This document shows, piece after piece, positions 8,349 through 16,086 of a stretch of DNA of 64,000 nt; within the stretch, counting starts at the first letter, position 1, and each line of letters begins with the position of its first letter. Both the position numbers and the translations under genes were made by a program. The notes beneath the pieces are model-generated. The model was given only the letters and a program-made list of their open reading frames with translations, searched no databases and was not told the DNA's origin. The stretch lies in NCBI GenBank assembly GCA_964491875.1, contig CAZBIC010000002.1, forward strand, positions 186,001 through 250,000, read 5' to 3'. This DNA is from JADJPG01 sp964491875. GTDB lineage: Bacteria; Verrucomicrobiota; Verrucomicrobiia; Limisphaerales; JADJPG01.

Positions 8349-10355
8349 ATGAAGACGTCCAAGCTGCGCGAGGCTGGAAGAGACTACAGCCGATGGCGGG
8401 TGGCGAGCCTGTTAACGGTTCACCTGCTGATTGCCCTGCACATCGCGCATTGGCTGGTCACGGGGCGGACACTTGCGCCGCTGGAGTTCAACGAGGTTCT
8501 TCACACTCTCCATCTGGGAGTCATCACGGCGGGCTTCCTCTTCATGGCGCTGACGGTCGTCGGCACGATGGTGGCCGGTCGGTTCTTCTGCTCGTGGGGT
8601 TGTCACATCCTCGCGCTGCAAGATTTGTGCGCATGGCTGCTGGCGAAGATGAAGATCCGCCCGCAGCCGATTCGTTCGCGCACGTTGCTTTGGGCGCCGA
8701 TGCTGGCCGTGCTTTACCTGTTCGTGTGGCCACTGGCGACGCGGTTCGTCGAGGGAGGCGGATGGCCGCAGTGGCGGGTGCAGTCCGACGCTGAAGGATG
8801 GGAATCCTTCTCCACGAATCATTTCTGGCGAAACCTGCCGGGGCCGGGAATCACCATCCTGACGTTCACCGTCGTGGGCGCGCTCATCGTGTATGTCCTC
8901 GGCACGCGCGGATTCTGTCGTTACGCCTGCCCCTACGGCGCGATTTTCGGACTGGCAGACCGGCTGGCACCGGGGAAGATCAAACTCGTGGGCGATTGTT
9001 CGCAGTGCGGTCTCTGCACGGCGCAGTGCCAGTCGCATATTCTGGTGCATCGTGAGGTCGCGCAGTTCGGCAAGGTGGTGAATCCACAGTGCTTGAAGGA
9101 TCTCGATTGCGTGACGGTGTGCCCGAATCAGGCGCTGACCTATGGCTTCACCAAGCCGTCGTTCTGGCAGACGCTGAACGCGGAGGAACGCGCGGCCCAG
9201 CCCTACAGTTTCACCTGGCGCGAAGATGTGTTCATCGCGGTCGGCGCGCTGCTGTTGGTGGTGATCTATCGCGGGCTGTATGACGTCATCCCGTTTCTGC
9301 TGGCGGTGGCGCTCGCCGTCATTCTCTCGGCTCTCTTTGTCACGGCGTTCCGAATGTGGCGCAGGCCGACGGTGCGGTTAAACCAACTGCTGTTGAAACA
9401 CGCCGGACATTGGAGCCGCCACGGTCGTTGGTTCGTTGCTCTGGCGGTTGCACTCGCGCTGTTCTCCGCCCACAGCGGGTTCGTACATTTTCAGACTGCG
9501 GCGGGACGGCGGGCTTTGGAACGGGTCGTCGGAGGCAAGGCGGCGGAGGTTGCCGTGATGCAGTTCGCGAGTTCGCCCGCTGATGCCGCCAGTCTGGCGG
9601 CGGCTCGCGCGCATCTCCGGCTGGCAGATCGATTTGGCTTCTGGACGTCGCCGCGACTTGGACACGATCTGGCCACAGTCCATCTCTTGAACCAGGAACC
9701 GGACGCGGCGGAAGCGCAACTCAGCCGCATCGTCACCCAGCAACCGGGCGATCTGGCTGCGTCCGTGCGCCTGGGGCGGCTGGCGCTCTCACGGCAACGG
9801 CTGGCTGACGCGGAACGCTGGTTGCAGCCCGTGCTGGCGGCCGGGGAGCGCCGTTTCAGCGCGGTCGAGTTCGCGTTGCGCAGCGAGGCACAGGTGCTCG
9901 CCGGTCAGGTTGCTGAGCGACGTGCTGACGCCGCGCAGGCGTTGCAGCATTACGAGGCGGCGGCCCGCGACAACCCGCGCAATGGCGAAGCGCATCTGGC
10001 CATGGGGACGTTGCTCGCGCGCAGCGGACGGTATGCGGAAGCCGAACCGCATCTTCGCCGGGCGGCTGAACACTATTCGGACCGGGCAGTCGTGCAGGAG
10101 AATCTCGCAATCGTGAGTCTCAATCTGGGCCGCCATTCCGAAGCCATCGCACAGTTTCGGGAACTGCTGAAAGCCTGCCCGCGCCAGGCGCAAACTCATT
10201 TCCATCTCGGCGTGGCTCTGCATCAGGCGGGCGAAAGCGCGGAAGCCGTCCGGCAGTTTCAGACCGCGCTGGAACTCAAACCCGACCATGCGCCCGCCCG
10301 TGCCGCGCTGGCGATGCTGGGAGAGCGGAATGCCGGTTCCGGGGCGGCTCCTTGA
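8349..10355 (+). CDS. NosR/NapH-like membrane polyferredoxin fused to TPR domain
   Basis: A 668-residue protein. The N-terminal half is a membrane iron-sulfur module of the NapH/NosR/CcoG type: membrane segments near 20-36, 58-77, 115-130 and 170-185, cytoplasmic motifs FFCSWGC (C81, C85) and FCRYACPYG (C190, C194), then a ferredoxin motif C217-C220-C223-C227 and a second cysteine set C248, C254, C258. After two further hydrophobic stretches (about 285-330, 360-378) comes a C-terminal TPR array (about 430-660). NosR and NapH pass quinol electrons to periplasmic N-oxide reductases. Standing directly before nirK and carrying its own FNR/DNR-type box, this protein may serve nitrite reduction. 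A TPR tail is not part of classic NosR or NapH. No nosZ is present here. Confidence 0.8.
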   Translation: MKTSKLREAGRDYSRWRVASLLTVHLLIALHIAHWLVTGRTLAPLEFNEVLHTLHLGVITAGFLFMALTVVGTMVAGRFFCSWGCHILALQDLCAWLLAKMKIRPQPIRSRTLLWAPMLAVLYLFVWPLATRFVEGGGWPQWRVQSDAEGWESFSTNHFWRNLPGPGITILTFTVVGALIVYVLGTRGFCRYACPYGAIFGLADRLAPGKIKLVGDCSQCGLCTAQCQSHILVHREVAQFGKVVNPQCLKDLDCVTVCPNQALTYGFTKPSFWQTLNAEERAAQPYSFTWREDVFIAVGALLLVVIYRGLYDVIPFLLAVALAVILSALFVTAFRMWRRPTVRLNQLLLKHAGHWSRHGRWFVALAVALALFSAHSGFVHFQTAAGRRALERVVGGKAAEVAVMQFASSPADAASLAAARAHLRLADRFGFWTSPRLGHDLATVHLLNQEPDAAEAQLSRIVTQQPGDLAASVRLGRLALSRQRLADAERWLQPVLAAGERRFSAVEFALRSEAQVLAGQVAERRADAAQALQHYEAAARDNPRNGEAHLAMGTLLARSGRYAEAEPHLRRAAEHYSDRAVVQENLAIVSLNLGRHSEAIAQFRELLKACPRQAQTHFHLGVALHQAGESAEAVRQFQTALELKPDHAPARAALAMLGERNAGSGAAP

Positions 10356-10391
10356 TGCGAGGGAGACGGCGGGATGGAATCCGTGGTGACG

Positions 10392-10405
10392 TTGACTCAG
10401 ATCAA
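10392..10405 (+). promoter_or_regulatory. FNR/DNR-type box upstream of nirK
   Basis: The palindrome TTGAC-TCAG-ATCAA lies 83 bp before the chosen nirK ATG (10489). Class II geometry would place the transcription start near 10440, downstream of an in-frame ATG at 10435, which supports the later start. The hexamer at the expected -10 position is weak (GAAGTT). Confidence 0.7.
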
Positions 10406-10488
10406 AGTTTGACCTGCAACGCTGTGGGAAGTTGATGCTGCGCGAGAGTGGACGGCATTTGAACATCGCCCCTCCGCGCGATGACGTT

Positions 10489-12057
10489 ATGGCTCCCATT
10501 CGTACCTTCGCCTGCCTTCTCACCGGTGTTCTTTCGAGCGTTGCCCTCCAGGCACAGCGCGGTCCCGCGAAGCCAGAAGCGTGGTGTGCGCCGGCCACAT
10601 TCCTCACGCCGCTTTCGCGCCCGATGATCACCGCCAGCTCGGCCAGTGGCGACGCGCGGGTGGTGGCAATCGCGCCGGCCGTACCGCCTCCCATCGCGAG
10701 GACGCATCCGACCAATCTGGCGATCACGTTGGAAACTCGCGAACTGGTTTTGCCGTTGTCCGAGACGACGAGCTATACGTTCTGGACGTTCGGCGGCACC
10801 GTTCCAGGTCCGTTCATCCGCGTGCGCGAGGGCGACACGCTCACGCTGCGGCTGACGAACGCGCCGGACAGCACGGTGGCGCACAGCATCGATCTCCACG
10901 CGGTGACCGGACCCGGTGGTGGCGCGTCGCTCACACAGACAGCACCGGGTGAGGGAAGCGAGTTCACCTTTCGCGCGTTGCGCTCCGGACTCTACGTGTA
11001 TCACTGCGCGACGGCGCCGGTGCCGGTGCATGTGGCGAACGGGATGTACGGGTTGATCCTCGTGGAACCGCCGGGTGGCCTGCCGCGCGTGGACCGCGAG
11101 TATTACGTGATGCAAAGCGAGTTCTACACGTCGGCGACGCCGGGCCAGCCGGAGCTGCTGATGTTCGACAGTCGCAAGGCGACCGATGGCAGGCCCACGC
11201 ATGTGGTCTTCAACGGCGGCATCGGCGTGCTCGCAGGCGACCAGTCGTTACACGCGAGCGTCGGCGAAACGGTGCGGCTCTTCGTCGGCAACGCCGGGCC
11301 GAGCCTGCTGTCGTCATTCCATGTGATCGGAGAAATCTTCGACCGCGTACATCAGGAAGGGGGCGCATTGGTCACGCAGCGCAACGTGCAGACGACCATC
11401 ATCCCGCCCGGCGGCGCGGCCATCGTGGAATTTGGAGTCGAAGTGCCCGGCACATACCTGCTCGTCGATCATTCCCTTTTCCTCGGCATGAACAAAGGCG
11501 CGGTCGGACAACTGATCGTGGATGGTCCGGTGCTGAAAGCGGCGACGGCGGAACCCTCCGCGTTGCCGGGCGACGGAGGCGAGGTGCGGCTGCGCGTCGC
11601 GCAACGCGCTGATGTGATGGACGTCACCGCGCAGGTGACCTTTCCCGATCAAACTCAATTGCTGGTGCCGATGACATGGCAGAGTGCCACGGATTCCTGG
11701 GAGGGCAGCGTGATGCTTCCGCCGAACACCGGCAGCACCTCGATGGTTTACTCGGTGAAGTGGATCGCAAGGGATGCTTACGGCCAGACCTCACAGACCG
11801 CGCCCAGCGCGATCACCATCGGGCCGGCGGGCACGAGGGCATTTCAAATTCTCGACATCCGTAGCGAGAGCGGCGGGTGGAGAATTCAATGGTCCGCGTC
11901 GATTGGACGCAGCTACCAACTCCAGGCCACCACGAGGCTTTGGCCTGTCGCCTGGGAGGATGTCGGAGCTGCCACCGTCGCCACCGGCGAACAGGCCGGC
12001 GTTTGGATCGAGGGCGCAATTACAGGGCCGCAGTTCTTTCGAGTCGTCGGACGGTGA
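10489..12057 (+). CDS. nirK: Copper-containing nitrite reductase (NO-forming) with C-terminal extension
   Basis: Two cupredoxin domains with the full NirK ligand set. Type 1 copper ligands are H132, C173, H181 and M186. Type 2 copper ligands are H137, H172 and H328. The catalytic aspartate (D135 in HSIDLHA) and histidine (H278 in SFHVIG) are present, as is the DHSLF...NKGA segment. The enzyme reduces nitrite to NO in the periplasm. The start at 10489 gives a clean signal peptide ending near residue 22. NirK normally ends after the second cupredoxin domain (about residue 350 here). This protein continues for some 170 residues with an Ig-like segment and a terminal region ending in PQFFRVVGR, a tail also seen on other secreted proteins in this window. 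It has its own FNR/DNR-type box. Confidence 0.9.
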   Translation: MAPIRTFACLLTGVLSSVALQAQRGPAKPEAWCAPATFLTPLSRPMITASSASGDARVVAIAPAVPPPIARTHPTNLAITLETRELVLPLSETTSYTFWTFGGTVPGPFIRVREGDTLTLRLTNAPDSTVAHSIDLHAVTGPGGGASLTQTAPGEGSEFTFRALRSGLYVYHCATAPVPVHVANGMYGLILVEPPGGLPRVDREYYVMQSEFYTSATPGQPELLMFDSRKATDGRPTHVVFNGGIGVLAGDQSLHASVGETVRLFVGNAGPSLLSSFHVIGEIFDRVHQEGGALVTQRNVQTTIIPPGGAAIVEFGVEVPGTYLLVDHSLFLGMNKGAVGQLIVDGPVLKAATAEPSALPGDGGEVRLRVAQRADVMDVTAQVTFPDQTQLLVPMTWQSATDSWEGSVMLPPNTGSTSMVYSVKWIARDAYGQTSQTAPSAITIGPAGTRAFQILDIRSESGGWRIQWSASIGRSYQLQATTRLWPVAWEDVGAATVATGEQAGVWIEGAITGPQFFRVVGR

Positions 12058-12191
12058 CGTCCACGAACGCACTTGCCTCCCATCGCATCACTTCAAAGAA
12101 TACGGACTGCAACCCGTTCTTTCAGCATTTGGGGCTGCAGAATGACAGCGTGGCAAGTGCGGGCTGCACCGCCAGTGGATGGTCCACAACC

Positions 12192-12205
12192 TTGACTCAA
12201 GTCAA
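12192..12205 (+). promoter_or_regulatory. FNR/DNR-type box with class II promoter spacing (chemoreceptor)
   Basis: The palindrome TTGAC-TCAA-GTCAA has perfectly complementary half-sites. GATAGA (12228-12233) follows after 22 nt as a possible -10, predicting a start near 12240, essentially at the chemoreceptor ATG. Confidence 0.75.
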
Positions 12206-12239
12206 ACGCAAACCTCCTCCCTGTTCCGATAGAACTTCC

Positions 12240-13859
12240 ATGAAGCTCATGAAGCAAATGACGATTGGCAGACGCATCACCCTCGGCTTCGCCGCCGTCC
12301 TCACCATCACTCTGGCTCTCGGATGGGTGGCCTACGGGCGCTTCGCCGTCATCCAGCAACAGACAGACATCATGATCAAGGATGCCCTGCCCGGCACGGT
12401 GTCCATCTTGCGGATTGAGGCCGCACTAAAGGAGAACCTCGGACTGGCGCAGACTCATATCGGTGCCGCAGACAAGTCGAAGATAGCCGCAAAAATCCAG
12501 GCGAACATTGAGACCATTGACCAGGCCGTGTGTAAATACGTGGAGAGCATCACAACCTCCGAAGACCGCGAGATGTTTAACACCTTTACCAACGCTCGCG
12601 CTCTTTTTGTCCAGTCGTTCAAAGGCGTGATCCGACAGAGCCAGGAAGGCAGAGCTCCCGAGGCGTTCCAGATGGTGCAGGAGAAAATGCTGCCCTCCTT
12701 CATCGCCGTGGATGCCATTCTGCAAAAGCTGACCGCCTTCAATCAGGATAATCTGACAGCAGTAAGCCGCCGAAGCTCGGTGGCGGTTGGCACGGGTCGG
12801 ACGAGTGTCATCATCGGCTTGCCGACGGCGGTGCTTGTCGGAATCCTGCTTTCCTGGTTCATCATCCGCAGCATCACCCGCGAGCTGCGGCAGACAGCCA
12901 TCTCGCTGGCTGACGGAGCCAGTCAAGTCGCCGCCGCCGCCGGCCAGATCTCGGCCACCAGCCAGACTCTGGCCGAAGGCGCGAGCGAGCAGGCCGCCGC
13001 GCTGGAAGAGACCGGCGCTTCACTCGAAGAAATGTCGAGCATGACCCGGCGCAACGCTGACAACGCGCAGACGGCCAGGGACGCGGCCATGCACACGCGC
13101 CAGGCCGCTGATGCCGGGGCTGAGAAAATGAAGACCATGCTCGCAGCCACCGAATCCATCAAAGCCGCCAGCGAGGACATCACGAAAATTCTCAAAGTCA
13201 TTGATGACATCGCATTTCAGACCAACATTTTGGCGCTCAATGCCGCAGTGGAAGCGGCCCGCGCCGGCGAGGCGGGAGCGGGTTTCGCCGTGGTGGCGGA
13301 CGAGGTGCGCAGCCTCGCTCAGCGCTGCGCGACTGCCGCCCGGGAAACCACCGAGAAGATCGAGGACTCCGCCCGGAAGAGTTATCAGGGCGCGCAACTC
13401 AGCACTGAGGTGGCCGGAAGTTTCATGGAAATTCAAACCAAGGCACGCGAGCTGGACGAGTTGGTGGCCGAGATCGCCGCCGCGTCAAAGGAGCAGAGCC
13501 AGGGCGTCGGCCAAGTGAACACCGCTGTCATCGAGATGGATAAAGTGACACAAAACAACGCGGCGAGCGCCGAGGAGAGTGCCAGTGCCAGTGAGGAGCT
13601 CAACGCCCAGGCCGAGTCCCTCAAGGAGGTGGTGGCGAGCTTGCAGCAATTGGTGGGCGGTTCCCGGAGCACTGTGAATCAGGAAGGTCAGGCCGCGCCC
13701 GCGAACCGGGAGGTTCCAGCGCAATCCAAGTCGATCAGTCGGACCCTGCCCGCCAAGAGCGCGAATCGTCCCAGCGATCACAGGGCTGCCTTCCCCGCCG
13801 CCAGCCAAGCCCGTCGGAACGCCGAGCTTCCCATGGACTCCAACTTCAAGAGCTTTTAG
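12240..13859 (+). CDS. Methyl-accepting chemotaxis protein (4HB sensor)
   Basis: About 539 residues. A short cytoplasmic start, membrane helix 1 (about 15-35), a periplasmic four-helix-bundle sensor (about 36-185), membrane helix 2 (about 190-210), then a long coiled-coil signalling domain whose hairpin tip (DDIAFQTNILALNAAVEAAR, near 322-341) is the kinase-coupling signature. There is no C-terminal pentapeptide tether. The 4HB type often senses small ligands directly or via binding proteins. The upstream FNR/DNR-type box and the adjacent nirK suggest taxis linked to nitrite, NO or electron acceptors. The ATG at 12240 coincides with the predicted transcription start; 12249 or 12258 are alternative starts. 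No cheW or cheA is nearby. Confidence 0.9.
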   Translation: MKLMKQMTIGRRITLGFAAVLTITLALGWVAYGRFAVIQQQTDIMIKDALPGTVSILRIEAALKENLGLAQTHIGAADKSKIAAKIQANIETIDQAVCKYVESITTSEDREMFNTFTNARALFVQSFKGVIRQSQEGRAPEAFQMVQEKMLPSFIAVDAILQKLTAFNQDNLTAVSRRSSVAVGTGRTSVIIGLPTAVLVGILLSWFIIRSITRELRQTAISLADGASQVAAAAGQISATSQTLAEGASEQAAALEETGASLEEMSSMTRRNADNAQTARDAAMHTRQAADAGAEKMKTMLAATESIKAASEDITKILKVIDDIAFQTNILALNAAVEAARAGEAGAGFAVVADEVRSLAQRCATAARETTEKIEDSARKSYQGAQLSTEVAGSFMEIQTKARELDELVAEIAAASKEQSQGVGQVNTAVIEMDKVTQNNAASAEESASASEELNAQAESLKEVVASLQQLVGGSRSTVNQEGQAAPANREVPAQSKSISRTLPAKSANRPSDHRAAFPAASQARRNAELPMDSNFKSF

Positions 13860-14023
13860 AAACAGCCCTGAGCTGCCCGCCCCGCCGCCGCGCAAAAGCT
13901 AAAGAGGCCAAACAACCAAGCGTTCCTTGCAGAGCTCGGCGGTAGTCTCCGCGAGGCAGAGTGAAGAAGAAATCGAATCGTCAGTCTGACGTCGGCTGTA
14001 AGATTTTCCGGATCCGGTCTGAG

Positions 14024-16075
14024 CTACGGCCGCGGCGGAGTGGTGACAACGCGATAGAAGCGGGCCTGCGCCGAGACGGGCTGGGGCGCGAACTGAACTC
14101 GACCCGTCGGATTCAGAACGGTGGTGACTGGCACCCAATCCACGAGGTTGGTTGAGCCTTCCAGCGTGCAACTTTCGCCGGGCACACCGTCCACGGTGAT
14201 TTGAATTCTTCCATCCACCAGCCGGACGACGCTTAGCCCGCCGGATATGCTCCAATTCAGCTGGAACAAACCGGACGTGCCATCCCGCCCATCCACCGCC
14301 AGCGCGCAGACGGTTCCAGCCGCGACGTTGAAGGTGACGCGGCTCAATGCGGTGCCGGAGGGCGCGACGTTCGCTCCCAACGGAGACAAAGTTCCGAGCG
14401 TCGCGCCAGTGTAAGCAGCGAGTAGCGTGTCAAAGCGGCTGCCCGCCGTATCGAAGGTGACCAAGCCGCTCTGAGGCGAGACCCAGCGGAACCAGACGGA
14501 ATGTCCACCGGGGTTGCCTGCGTGATTGGGTTCGCCCGTCTCACGGGTTGCCGGGCGCGTGAAGCCAAGCACGGAACCATTGGTGCCGACGAGCGTCAGG
14601 GCATTGGAGAAGGCGTCGTTGCGCGCGGGGTTGATGGACATCACGGCCAGACCAGAGTCAGCACCATCACCACCGTTGTAGCCATCGGCGGCGATTCGGT
14701 ATGTGGTTCCGGCGGTGGCGTTGAAGCTCACCTGGCTTTGCAGGGTGCCGGTGTCGAAGTCGTCGTTGTGATCGACAATGGTGGTGCCGAGGCTCGCCAG
14801 GGTTGCGCCCCGGTAAACCGCCAGCAGCGTATCAAAGGAGGAACCGAGCAGCGAGACGGTGGCCGGACCCGTGTAGGGTGCTGTCCATCGGTACCAGATC
14901 GAATTGCCGCCGCTGTTGTTCGCGTGGGTGGTTTCTCCCGCCTGTTTTGTGGCGCACCGCGTGTCACCGAGGACGGTAACGCTTTCGCCGCTGAGCACGG
15001 TCGCGCTGGCGAAGGCGTCGTTGGGCGGCGGGTTCGTGCAAGGCGGATCGATGTAAACAGGGAGAATCGCGATGTTGTTGTTGGAGTTGATTTCCACAAG
15101 GCGGTTGAGCGGGTTGATGTGGACTTCGAGCGCATACTGGCCGGGCGGGACAGCGGTCACATCGACATACTGGCAGGCGAGATTGGCGCTGTAGATATCC
15201 GCCCAGCCGGCCTGCAAGCCCTGATAGCCGCAGTTGTATCTGGCCGTTGCCGGGGCCGTGGCAAATTGGCGCCGGCTGTCCTCGAGGCAGAATCCAAACT
15301 TCGCGTTCGTGGCCACAGCCTGTCCCTGGCCGTCGAGCAGACGGAACTTCGCGTAGTAGCGGAACTGGTTGTATTCGTTGCAGGGATTGTATTCAAAAAG
15401 CGGACTGCCGATGGCGGAGCCAATCACAACATCCTCGTCGCCTTGGTTCAGCGTCTCCACCGCGAACCTCAACAACTGTCGTGTCCCGGCCTGGGTGCAG
15501 CCGTTGCCGATCTGGCAGTCGCCTGGCTGGAAGGTTCGGGTGATCACGGACGGCTGAATTGAGTTGGTGAGAATCACGAGGTCCGGTCCACGGCCCGGCA
15601 GGAACGATTGATCCCAGCGCAGCGCGAGATCACCGACGGCTCCGTCTCGGCCATCGACAGCAATCTGGTAGATCGAGCCGGGAATGAGATTGAACTCCAC
15701 AGGCTGGTTCACGGCGGACGCCACGGAACTAAGGCTGCCGAGGCTTCCGCCACGATAGATGCCGATCACAAGTGGAATGGAGCTGCCGGCCGGGTCGAGC
15801 CGCATCCGCCCGCCGCAGTTCGCATGAAAGCGGTACCACACCGAATGCCCTCCGGCATTGCCTGCGTGATTCGGCTCGATGATGTCCTTGCTCGCATCAA
15901 TGTTCGATCCAGTCACCGATCCATGGGCGCCGAAGAGCGGGGCGGGGCTGGCGAAATCGTCGTTCGCCGGAACCGCCGCCTGAACGACGCTGGACGCCGT
16001 GGAGAACAGGGCGGCCACGATGATTCGCCCATGCCGGAGCCACGAGGTGGAAATGGTTCTGTGTGATAATTTCAT
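14024..16075 (-). CDS. Secreted protein with lysyl-oxidase-like domain lacking copper ligands, flanked by PPC-like domains
   Basis: A 683-residue secreted protein (signal peptide to about residue 34). Residues about 163-342 align with lysyl oxidases: PDLVIL, GTRQLLRF, FCLEDS, GWADIY, CQYVDVTAVPPGQYAL and the NP...E...NN ending. The lysine and tyrosine that form the quinone cofactor appear to be kept (K259 in NAKFGFCLED, Y295 in ADIYS). The copper motif, normally C-H-x-H-x-H, reads C-N-E-Y-N-Q (232-237), so all three histidines are replaced. The domain sits among three PPC-like beta-sandwiches (about 35-155, 348-487, 489-620), each with an NHAGN/NNSGG...W(Y/F)R(F/W) motif. The start at 16075 is set by AAGGAG seven nt upstream. 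It follows the diheme cytochrome gene by 11 nt, so the two are co-transcribed. Confidence 0.8.
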   Translation of the reverse strand: MKLSHRTISTSWLRHGRIIVAALFSTASSVVQAAVPANDDFASPAPLFGAHGSVTGSNIDASKDIIEPNHAGNAGGHSVWYRFHANCGGRMRLDPAGSSIPLVIGIYRGGSLGSLSSVASAVNQPVEFNLIPGSIYQIAVDGRDGAVGDLALRWDQSFLPGRGPDLVILTNSIQPSVITRTFQPGDCQIGNGCTQAGTRQLLRFAVETLNQGDEDVVIGSAIGSPLFEYNPCNEYNQFRYYAKFRLLDGQGQAVATNAKFGFCLEDSRRQFATAPATARYNCGYQGLQAGWADIYSANLACQYVDVTAVPPGQYALEVHINPLNRLVEINSNNNIAILPVYIDPPCTNPPPNDAFASATVLSGESVTVLGDTRCATKQAGETTHANNSGGNSIWYRWTAPYTGPATVSLLGSSFDTLLAVYRGATLASLGTTIVDHNDDFDTGTLQSQVSFNATAGTTYRIAADGYNGGDGADSGLAVMSINPARNDAFSNALTLVGTNGSVLGFTRPATRETGEPNHAGNPGGHSVWFRWVSPQSGLVTFDTAGSRFDTLLAAYTGATLGTLSPLGANVAPSGTALSRVTFNVAAGTVCALAVDGRDGTSGLFQLNWSISGGLSVVRLVDGRIQITVDGVPGESCTLEGSTNLVDWVPVTTVLNPTGRVQFAPQPVSAQARFYRVVTTPPRP

Positions 16076-16086
16076 AGATGACTCCT

